Shown in pieces: positions 1 to 5,106 of a stretch of 9,225 nt of DNA; the first letter of the stretch is position 1, and each line of letters opens with the position of its first letter. The stretch covers positions 1 to 9,225 of the forward strand of contig CAJOMT010000047.1 in NCBI GenBank assembly GCA_905235815.1. Direction: 5' to 3'. The translations under genes were made by a program, and so were the position numbers. Below the pieces are notes generated by a model that was given only the letters and a program-made list of their open reading frames with translations, had not been told where the DNA came from and ran no database searches. The DNA comes from an uncultured Clostridia bacterium (GTDB lineage: Bacteria; Bacillota; Clostridia; Christensenellales; Borkfalkiaceae).

Positions 1-7
1 CGTCGTT

Positions 8-115
8 CGACTGTCCGCCGAAGGCGGCAGCCTGCCGAGGCTCCCGAAGGGAAACGGCAGTATCCCTTCGCCTAACGCACTCTCTTTTTGTATGGCGGAG
101 GCTCAAGGGCAGTCG
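8..115. other. GC-rich hairpin-dense intergenic element
   Basis: This stretch is much richer in GC than the AT-rich DNA after it and is packed with inverted repeats. Bases 8-16 pair with 107-115 (nine pairs, one G-T wobble). CCGCC at 15-19 pairs with GGCGG at 23-27 around GAA. CTGCCG at 32-37 pairs with CGGCAG at 55-60, with a nested CCC-GAA-GGG. CCCTTCGCC at 64-72 pairs with GGCG at 94-97 and AAGGG at 105-109. Some of these pairings exclude each other. The heptamer GAGGCTC occurs at 38-44 (last base approximate) and 98-104. One + frame is open from the window edge to a TGA at 119-121 (about 39 residues, low complexity), so the tail of a small coding region cannot be excluded. An interspersed structured repeat or a small RNA seems more likely. 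I recognise no Rfam family in it. The window edge may cut it. Confidence 0.4.
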
Positions 116-187
116 TTATGAAACATATTGCAAAATGAAAATATTATTTTCCAAAGACTGAATTTCTGAATTAAACGGTAAAATCGT

Positions 188-215
188 TTTATAAAATTTT
201 ATTTTATGGTATAAT
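188..215 (+). promoter_or_regulatory. Extended -10 promoter of the phosphoesterase gene
   Basis: TGG-TATAAT at 207-215 is a perfect extended -10 element, with a weak -35-like TTTATA at 188-193 (16-bp spacer). The -10 hexamer ends six bases before the ATG at 222, so the expected transcription start falls on or next to the start codon. There is no Shine-Dalgarno motif in this space. A 7-bp inverted repeat, ACGGTAA at 175-181 and TTACCGT at 215-221, brackets the promoter and could be an operator. That role is inferred only from its placement. Confidence 0.7.
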
Positions 216-221
216 TACCGT

Positions 222-1313
222 ATGAAAAGAAAAAATAAAGTCTTTTTGATAATAATTTCAGCGATTTTAGTTGTTACTATCGTCTGTTTTTCGACGGTTT
301 ATTTTTTATTTTTGCACCGCTATAAGGGTAAAAATGTAATAGACGAATGGAACGTTACGGACGAATTTAATATTGACGATATCGCCACAATAAAAAAAGA
401 GAAAGATAAGGAATTCGTCATTTTAAACCTTGCGGACGTGCAAATGTGCGACTTGGAAAATTTTTTCAATATGGGCATCATAAAGAAAGAGATCGAATAT
501 TTAGTCGAAGAAGTCAAGCCCGATCTGATAACTTTAACGGGAGATCAGACTTGGAGCAACGAAAATCTCATATCTCTCAAATCTTTGATAAGTTGGCTGG
601 ACTCATTTAAAATACCCTATGCGCCCGTATTCGGCAATCACGACTACGGAAATACGAAAAACTCGTCCGTTTTAGATTTAAACGCTTGTTGCGATCTGTA
701 TGAAAAGGGCAAATATTCTCTCTTTAAGAGAGGTCCGTCGAATTTGGACGCTTTGGGGAATTACGTTATCAACGTTACAGAAGATGATAAAATTTATAAA
801 ACTCTCTATATGCTTGACTTGGGCTATGGGGACGAAATAACGGATATGCAAAAAGAGTGGTTTAAATGGAACGCCGAGGGGATAAGGGCTGCAAACGGCG
901 GAGAATATACGGAAGGAATGTGCTTTTTCCATAAACCTCTGCCCGAATATGCTTATGCGTATCGGCAGTACGTTTCCGGTAGTCCGACAGTTCGTGCGCT
1001 TGGCGACGTATACGTTTATTATTCGCTTTACGGTTCCTTGCAAAACGGCTTTTTTGATGAGGCGAAAGATAGGAACGTTAAAGACTTTGTCTGCGGCCAC
1101 CAACACGGCAACAGTTTTACGCTTTTGTATGACGACGTGCGCCTTACTTTTGCGTTAAAGACCGGCGAACTCGGCGGATATTGCGACGACGGAGAGACGT
1201 ATCTGAGCGGTGCGACGTATTTTGTATTAGACGGCGGCGAAACGACGGTTAAAACTATTTACGTAGATAAAGACAAATTCCACATAAACGGTTCGGAGAA
1301 CGTATTAGAATAA
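222..1313 (+). CDS. Membrane-anchored calcineurin-like metallophosphoesterase
   Basis: This is a predicted two-metal phosphoesterase of the calcineurin-like superfamily; its substrate is unknown. Residues 1-6 are basic and 7-31 form one hydrophobic segment, which suggests an uncleaved signal anchor with the catalytic domain outside the membrane. The motifs come in family order: LADVQ (D72), GDQ (G107-D108), GNHD (138-141), FHKP (H237) and GHQH (292-295). The usual His of the first motif (DxH) is Gln74 here. The remaining metal ligands appear intact, and 363 residues is a complete length. The ATG at 222 is chosen because the basic-hydrophobic anchor begins directly after it and no in-frame start further downstream would keep it. 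No ribosome binding site precedes it and the promoter abuts it, so the mRNA is probably leaderless. The gene converges on the histidine kinase and shares its terminator. The fold is confident; function beyond hydrolysis of a phosphoester is not. Confidence 0.9.
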   Translation: MKRKNKVFLIIISAILVVTIVCFSTVYFLFLHRYKGKNVIDEWNVTDEFNIDDIATIKKEKDKEFVILNLADVQMCDLENFFNMGIIKKEIEYLVEEVKPDLITLTGDQTWSNENLISLKSLISWLDSFKIPYAPVFGNHDYGNTKNSSVLDLNACCDLYEKGKYSLFKRGPSNLDALGNYVINVTEDDKIYKTLYMLDLGYGDEITDMQKEWFKWNAEGIRAANGGEYTEGMCFFHKPLPEYAYAYRQYVSGSPTVRALGDVYVYYSLYGSLQNGFFDEAKDRNVKDFVCGHQHGNSFTLLYDDVRLTFALKTGELGGYCDDGETYLSGATYFVLDGGETTVKTIYVDKDKFHINGSENVLE

Positions 1314-1321
1314 AGTATATA

Positions 1322-1368
1322 AAAAGGTCTGCCATAAGTGGATAAATTCCTCTTATGGCAGACCTTTT
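1322..1368. terminator. Bidirectional rho-independent terminator
   Basis: A perfect 17-bp stem (1322-1338 with 1352-1368) closes a 13-base loop. The stem starts with AAAA and ends with TTTT, so it gives a U tract on either strand. It sits nine bases past the phosphoesterase stop and ten bases past the kinase stop, serving both convergent genes. Confidence 0.93.
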
Positions 1369-1377
1369 AACTATGAT

Positions 1378-2430
1378 TTACTTTTTAAATATTATATAGA
1401 AATCCGTTCCGACGTTTTCTTTGGAATTTACTTTTAGAGAAATGTCGCATACTTCCGCAATTTTTTTGACCGTTGCAAGCCCTAAACCGTTGCCCGAGGT
1501 AGAACGCGATTTATCGCCTCTGAAATACTTATCGAACATTCTGCGTTTGGTTTCAGCGTCCATACCTATACCGTTATCGGATATTTTAACGGTGGTATTT
1601 TTATCATTTTCGGTAATCGTAATATCCACTTTGCCGTTTTCGCTTGTGAACTTTATGGCGTTTTGGAGTACGTTGATAAACAGTTGGCTGACGAGTTCCT
1701 CGTTACTTACTATAAAATACTCCAAAAAGTCGGCGTTTATTTCAATATTTTTCTTTTCCCAATCGCTTTGGAGCATAAGTATACATCTTCTCAATTGTTC
1801 GGATAAGTTGTATAACTTTTCTTCAATCTCCAAGCGGTTGTTGTTGAGTCTGTCGATGAGAAGTGTGCCGGCGGTCAGGTCGATGAGCCTGTCCGATTCG
1901 GAAGCGATTACTTTAAGATATTCGGTTTCTTCCTCTTTGGTGAGGTTGCCTTTTAAAAGCAATCTTGCGAACCCGCGAATAGACACGATAGGTGTTTTGA
2001 TTTCGTGCGAAAAATCGTTCATAAAATCGTTGTTCGCCGCTTCTGCTTTTTTCAGTTGGTCGGAAAGGGCGAGTAGTTTATTCGCTACGTCCGCATACTT
2101 TTTCGAAACTTCCGGCATATTTATGTCGTATTGTCCCTTCATTATCTTGTCGAGAGCGTCGGAGATTATCTTGATTTCCCGATTTTTATTTTTCGCATAC
2201 AGCATATAGACTATAACGCCCGAGGCGATCGAAACTGCAAATATGAACAATATAAACCAAAAGGCATTGTTCATATTGAGTTTTATAGACCCTGTAAATA
2301 TCGTTATCGCTATTATCGTCAAAAAGAACCCAGAAGAAGCGAGCGACGTAAATAATCCTATCAGCAAATCGGGGTGATTATTCACTTTAATCGACTTATT
2401 GGCGGACTTTTTGTCTTTTTTTTCTTTCAT
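1378..2430 (-). CDS. Sensor histidine kinase without extracellular sensor domain
   Basis: This is the membrane kinase of a two-component system, expected to autophosphorylate on His142 and pass the phosphate to the regulator encoded just upstream. Two hydrophobic segments (about 22-45 and 57-78) are separated by only about ten residues, leaving no periplasm-side or extracellular domain. Residues about 79-130 are HAMP- or linker-like. The HisKA H-box FSHEIKTP covers 140-147. The ATPase domain follows with the N box NVLQNAIKF (253-261), G1 DNGIGMD (285-291), F box around 299-303 and G2 GNGLGLA (313-319). All key residues are present. The start codon overlaps the regulator stop as ATGA, with GGGAG a few bases upstream, so translation is coupled. 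The short loop resembles intramembrane-sensing kinases that often respond to envelope stress or antimicrobial peptides, but no ABC transporter is in view to support that. The signal is unknown. Confidence 0.93.
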   Translation of the reverse strand: MKEKKDKKSANKSIKVNNHPDLLIGLFTSLASSGFFLTIIAITIFTGSIKLNMNNAFWFILFIFAVSIASGVIVYMLYAKNKNREIKIISDALDKIMKGQYDINMPEVSKKYADVANKLLALSDQLKKAEAANNDFMNDFSHEIKTPIVSIRGFARLLLKGNLTKEEETEYLKVIASESDRLIDLTAGTLLIDRLNNNRLEIEEKLYNLSEQLRRCILMLQSDWEKKNIEINADFLEYFIVSNEELVSQLFINVLQNAIKFTSENGKVDITITENDKNTTVKISDNGIGMDAETKRRMFDKYFRGDKSRSTSGNGLGLATVKKIAEVCDISLKVNSKENVGTDFYIIFKK

Positions 2431-3098
2431 ACGATTTCTCCCGCCTTATATCCGAGCCCTCTTATCGATTTGATTTCAACGTCGCATTCGGGGGTTAATT
2501 TTTCACGGATACGGTTGATATGAACGTTTAAAGTGTGGTCGTCCTTTTCGGTAGAACCCCAAATTTCTTCCATAAGTTCGTTTCTCGTAAATATTTTGCC
2601 GGGAGAGGATAGAAGTTTAAAAAGAAGTAAAAATTCTTTTTGGGTAAGTTCTATGTTTTTCCCGTTCACTTTGGCGGACATTGCGGAATAATCGAGTTCG
2701 AGGTTTCCGATCGTGATTTTTTGTTCCGATGCGATTTTCGCCCTACGCATAAGCGCTTTTATACGCAAAATCAGTTCTTCTTCGTCGACGGGTTTCGTGA
2801 GATAATCGTCTGCGCCGACCATAAAACCGTAATGCTTGTCCGATTGCGACTGCTTAGCCGTAACTATTATAATGGGTATATCCGGATGAGTTTTTCTTAT
2901 CGTTTCGGTAAGTCTGAAACCGCTCATATCGGGTAGCATTATGTCGGCAATGACGAGATTCGGCTTTTTTTCTTCAAGTAGTCTGAGCGCCTCTGCGCTG
3001 TTTTCGGCGGGAATAGGCAAAAACCCTGCGTTTCTCAGGGTTATGCACATAAGTTTTCTCGTTCCGAAATCGTCCTCGACAAGAAGAATGTTAAACAT
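2427..3098 (-). CDS. OmpR-family response regulator
   Basis: This is a DNA-binding response regulator of 223 residues. The receiver domain (about 2-115) has the acidic pocket E8-D9-D10, phosphoacceptor D52 in ADIMLPD, T80 in IIVTAK and K102 in LTKP. A winged-helix domain (about 127-220) follows, with ELTQKEFLLLF and the conserved end SIRGLGYK. I start it at the ATG at 3096-3098 because GGAGAG lies just upstream and the receiver domain begins immediately (MFNILLVEDD). An in-frame ATG 13 codons earlier would add residues with no family counterpart and would lie upstream of the predicted transcription start. The kinase gene follows with a 4-base overlap. The glycosyltransferase gene lies upstream with no obvious terminator between, so some read-through is possible. 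Target genes cannot be read from this window. Confidence 0.95.
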   Translation of the reverse strand: MFNILLVEDDFGTRKLMCITLRNAGFLPIPAENSAEALRLLEEKKPNLVIADIMLPDMSGFRLTETIRKTHPDIPIIIVTAKQSQSDKHYGFMVGADDYLTKPVDEEELILRIKALMRRAKIASEQKITIGNLELDYSAMSAKVNGKNIELTQKEFLLLFKLLSSPGKIFTRNELMEEIWGSTEKDDHTLNVHINRIREKLTPECDVEIKSIRGLGYKAGEIV

Positions 3099-3120
3099 TT
3101 TCAACTCTCCGTTTTTTATT

Positions 3121-3149
3121 ATTGTACCACAATTCACATTATAAATAAA
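3121..3149 (-). promoter_or_regulatory. Promoter of the two-component operon
   Basis: On the minus strand an extended -10, TGG-TACAAT, occupies 3129-3121, with a poor -35 (TTTATT, 3149-3144) at 17 bp. The predicted start near 3114 leaves a short leader carrying GGAGAG before the ATG at 3098. The promoter lies inside the 65-base gap after the glycosyltransferase stop, so the pair can be transcribed on its own. It shares the extended-TGG layout with the phosphoesterase promoter. Confidence 0.6.
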
Positions 3150-3163
3150 GCATTTTTATAAAT

Positions 3164-4252
3164 TTAATCATATAACCTTTTAAAATACTCCTCATTATAA
3201 ATTACGGACGGGTGGTTGGGTGCCAGCGAATACGCTTTTTTATGGTATTCTAACGCCTTATCGATTTGCCCCAAAACGCCGTAGCAATGAGTCAATCCCA
3301 AATACGGATAGAGCGTTTTAAACTGCGGCTGTTCGAAATCTCCGTCTTTTAAATGGTCGTTGGCTTTTGTGGCGGACTCAAACCAGAATATCGCCTCTTT
3401 CAGCTTATTTTCGTTCATAAAAATTTCGCCTGTTTTGTAAAGTATTTCCGCTCTCGGCTCGCCGAATTCAAAACTTTTCAAGAGTGCGAAAAGCGCATTT
3501 TGAGTTTCGTTTTTAGCCCTGAAACAGTCGGAAAGTACCGAACACGCCGCTATCGCATTTACGCCCCAAACGCCGCTGTCTTCAATAGATTCGTTTAAAA
3601 CGGCTATTGCTTCGGAGTATAGTCTATTGTAATAAAGTTCTCTGCCGAAATAAAATTTATCCCTTGCGGAAAGAGTTTTCCCCGCCGAGATATTTTTAAT
3701 ATAGATCATTAAATTTCTGTCGGAAACGCCGAGCGTTCTTTCTTTCGGTTTTGCGTGCATAACGGAAAATTCCGAATTGATTATTTTTCCCCTCGGCGCA
3801 ATACATTCGTGAACGAAACCTTCCCACTTAAAGCCTACGCCGTTTTTGATTATACGCTCTCGGTAATAGGAAAGGGTGGAGTTTCCGAACTCGTCCGTAG
3901 CCGCAATATACGGGCACATTACCACGTCAGGACGGGAGTAGTCGAGTTCTGTTTTAAGTGTGTTAAGTTCAGAAAGAGATTTTTCGCTTATGACGTCGTC
4001 TGCGTCGAGCCAGATAATATAGTCGCCTTTCGAAAGGGAAAAAGAGAAGTTCCTCGCTGCGGCAAAGTCGTTTATCCAAGTAAAGTCGTAAACGTGAGCG
4101 CCGAAAGATTCCGCAATGCGTTTGGTATCGTCGGTAGACCCCGTGTCGACCACTATAATTTCATCTATCTCCTTGCTTATAGACTTCAAACATCTTCCCA
4201 GCACTTTTTCTTCGTTTTTCACTATCATACACAGCGATAATTTTATTGCCAT
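3164..4252 (-). CDS. Family 2 glycosyltransferase with TPR-like C-terminal half
   Basis: This is a predicted cytoplasmic inverting glycosyltransferase of the GT-A fold that uses a nucleotide-sugar donor. The N-terminal domain holds LSLCMIVKNEE (5-15), IIVVDTGSTDDT (32-43), NDFAAARN (61-68) and the metal-binding DXD as LDADD (82-86). FKWEGFVHE at 141-149 is where the acceptor-side catalytic region usually lies. The second half (about 195-355) is helical with TPR-like segments, for example around KLKEAIFWFESATK and DKALEYHKKAYSLAPNHP. GT2-TPR proteins of this shape include SunS-type peptide glycosyltransferases and the enzymes found beside BclA collagen genes in clostridia and bacilli. There is no signal peptide or membrane segment. 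An AAAGGA ribosome binding site lies about ten bases before the ATG. The gene is divergent from the collagen-like gene, whose Thr-rich stalk or N-terminal cysteines are plausible acceptors; that link is inference. Donor sugar and acceptor residue are unknown. Confidence 0.9.
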   Translation of the reverse strand: MAIKLSLCMIVKNEEKVLGRCLKSISKEIDEIIVVDTGSTDDTKRIAESFGAHVYDFTWINDFAAARNFSFSLSKGDYIIWLDADDVISEKSLSELNTLKTELDYSRPDVVMCPYIAATDEFGNSTLSYYRERIIKNGVGFKWEGFVHECIAPRGKIINSEFSVMHAKPKERTLGVSDRNLMIYIKNISAGKTLSARDKFYFGRELYYNRLYSEAIAVLNESIEDSGVWGVNAIAACSVLSDCFRAKNETQNALFALLKSFEFGEPRAEILYKTGEIFMNENKLKEAIFWFESATKANDHLKDGDFEQPQFKTLYPYLGLTHCYGVLGQIDKALEYHKKAYSLAPNHPSVIYNEEYFKRLYD

Positions 4253-4270
4253 TGTAACATTTTCCTTTAT

Positions 4271-4300
4271 ATTATAATATGTTATATTAACACGTAAAGT
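4271..4300 (-). promoter_or_regulatory. Glycosyltransferase promoter
   Basis: The minus strand reads TTTACG (4298-4293), a 16-bp spacer, then TATAAT (4276-4271), an acceptable sigma-A promoter. Overlapping it, CATATTATA (4281-4273) fits the CATAnnnTA -10 of mother-cell sporulation factors, with AC at 4300-4299 and a 17-bp spacer as sigma-K would need. The DNA is AT-rich, so the second match may be chance. Confidence 0.5.
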
Positions 4301-4304
4301 GTTA
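4288..4304. repeat. Operator-like inverted repeat in divergent region
   Basis: TAACAC and GTGTTA form a perfect 6-bp inverted repeat around GTAAA. It overlaps the -35 area of the glycosyltransferase promoter and lies 55 bases before the collagen start codon, so one bound protein could affect both genes. No regulator is identified. Confidence 0.45.
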
Positions 4305-4358
4305 GCGGCTGTCGAGCTTTGATTTGTTTATCGGCAACAAGCCGCGAAAGGAGAAAAT

Positions 4359-4961
4359 ATGGCGTGTATAAACAGAGGTTTCGGTTGCATTCATTGCCGC
4401 CGAAATTCAAATAATAATACGATAATAGTTACAGGTCCGACGGGGCCAATGGGGCCGAGGGGTGCAACGGGCGCAACGGGGCCGACGGGTGCAACAGGTC
4501 CTACCGGTCCTACCGGTCCTACGGGAAGGGTAAGAGAGGAGATCCTCGCTGCCGAGACCTCGGCAAGCCCCGCCTCCGTTCGTGCAGCGGCGCTGACCTT
4601 TGACACGATAAGATACTGTGCGGGCAATGCGATAGACTACACGGCTGGAAGCACCGATATAATTATAAGCGAGCCGGGACTGTATCTCGCCTCGTTCAGT
4701 GCGATAATCACCGCAAACGACGACGCTTTTAAAACGGGCGTTGACGCAGAAGCGGTCTTTGAAATGATGGTAGACGATATCACCGTCGGAATTGCAAAGA
4801 CAACGTGGATGAGCGCAAAAGACGGAGACAAGGACACAGACGTGATAACCGCCCCGTTTGCCGTCGGCGACACTGCGACGCTCAAAATCGTCGCATCCCT
4901 CACCGGCATAAGCCTTGACAGTGCGGCGATATCAGTCATCAAAATAGCGGACATTTCTTAA
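4359..4961 (+). CDS. Short collagen-like (BclA-type) surface protein
   Basis: This 200-residue protein resembles exosporium or surface filament proteins of spore-formers. Residues 1-25 form a head with Cys3, Cys10 and Cys13 and a run of Asn, and no signal peptide. Residues 26-55 are ten uninterrupted Gly-X-Y triplets with Thr at eight of the ten Y positions (the others are Met and Arg). Residues 58-200 have the alternating beta-strand pattern of a TNF/C1q-like jelly roll, as in the BclA C-terminal domain (for example ISEPGLYLASFSAIITA near the middle). In that family the C-terminal domain trimerises and the Gly-X-Thr stalk is O-glycosylated. Lack of a signal peptide fits assembly onto spores from the mother cell. 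AAAGGAG lies five bases before the ATG. The stalk is very short for the family. The head is AT-rich but the C-terminal domain is GC-rich, which may mark a recombination point. A spore location is inferred, not shown. Confidence 0.87.
   Translation: MACINRGFGCIHCRRNSNNNTIIVTGPTGPMGPRGATGATGPTGATGPTGPTGPTGRVREEILAAETSASPASVRAAALTFDTIRYCAGNAIDYTAGSTDIIISEPGLYLASFSAIITANDDAFKTGVDAEAVFEMMVDDITVGIAKTTWMSAKDGDKDTDVITAPFAVGDTATLKIVASLTGISLDSAAISVIKIADIS
4434..4523 (+). repeat. Collagen triplet repeat tract
   Basis: Ninety bases encode ten Gly-X-Y triplets. The last three 9-mers are near-identical tandem copies (GGTCCTACC at 4497-4505 and 4506-4514, GGTCCTACG at 4515-4523). Gain or loss of units by slippage or recombination would keep the reading frame, so the stalk length may vary between strains. 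Confidence 0.9.
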
Positions 4962-5025
4962 CGAAGTGCAAAATTGCGCAGATGGCTTTGCGAGCTAAGC
5001 GACAGGCAAGCGAGCCTTGACGCAC

Positions 5026-5057
5026 AAAAAAGAGCCTTGGGCTTTTGCCGCAGGCTC
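5026..5057 (-). terminator. Terminator of the methionine operon
   Basis: On the minus strand GAGCCT (5057-5052) pairs with AGGCTC (5037-5032), with an inner GGC/GCC stem around AAAA, followed directly by six Ts (5031-5026). This is a standard rho-independent terminator about 50 bases past the metH stop. Confidence 0.8.
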
Positions 5058-5064
5058 AAAATTT

Positions 5065-5090
5065 GAAATCCGAGGGCAGCCTCGGATTTC
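5065..5090. terminator. Strong hairpin between convergent collagen and metH units
   Basis: An 11-bp perfect stem (5065-5075 with 5080-5090) closes on a four-base loop, GCAG on the plus strand. The plus-strand trailer is only moderately T-rich (TTTCTTGTGTT), and the minus-strand trailer is TTTCAAATTTT. It may end the collagen transcript about 100 bases past its stop, back up the minus-strand terminator, or protect 3' ends. Between 4962 and 5025 I see only imperfect repeats (GGCTTTGC near 4984 with GCAAGCGAGCC near 5006). Confidence 0.6.
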
Positions 5091-5106
5091 TTGTGTTGCT
5101 TTGATG

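Larger units (their letters stand above)
4252..4345 (+). promoter_or_regulatory. Probable promoter and leader of the collagen-like gene
   Basis: TTGTAA at 4252-4257 followed by TAATAT at 4275-4280 (17-bp spacer), or TATAAT at 4273-4278, could drive the collagen gene; TATATT at 4283-4288 is another -10 choice. The leader can form a hairpin with GCGGCT (4305-4310) and AGCCGC (4340-4345) closing a 29-base loop just before the ribosome binding site AAAGGAG (4347-4353). I find no clear sporulation-sigma match on this strand. Confidence 0.35.

Noticed and set aside
678..1106. 142-residue minus-strand frame inside the phosphoesterase
   Set aside because: It is a shadow of a gene whose metal-binding motifs are all on the other strand.
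1421..2209. 262-residue plus-strand frame opposite the kinase
   Set aside because: It is antisense to the kinase domains, Ser/Leu-rich as expected of a shadow frame, and has no start context.
3099..3137. Longer start of the response regulator 13 codons upstream
   Set aside because: The extra residues have no receiver-domain counterpart, the start lies upstream of the likely transcription start, and GGAGAG fits the later ATG.
4434..4523. Short tandem repeats considered as a CRISPR or satellite array
   Set aside because: The repeats are in-frame Gly-X-Y codons of the collagen gene, with no spacers.
4391..4627. Minus-strand frame with a Val-Gly-Pro repeat
   Set aside because: It is the antisense image of the collagen triplets and has no ribosome binding site or independent support.
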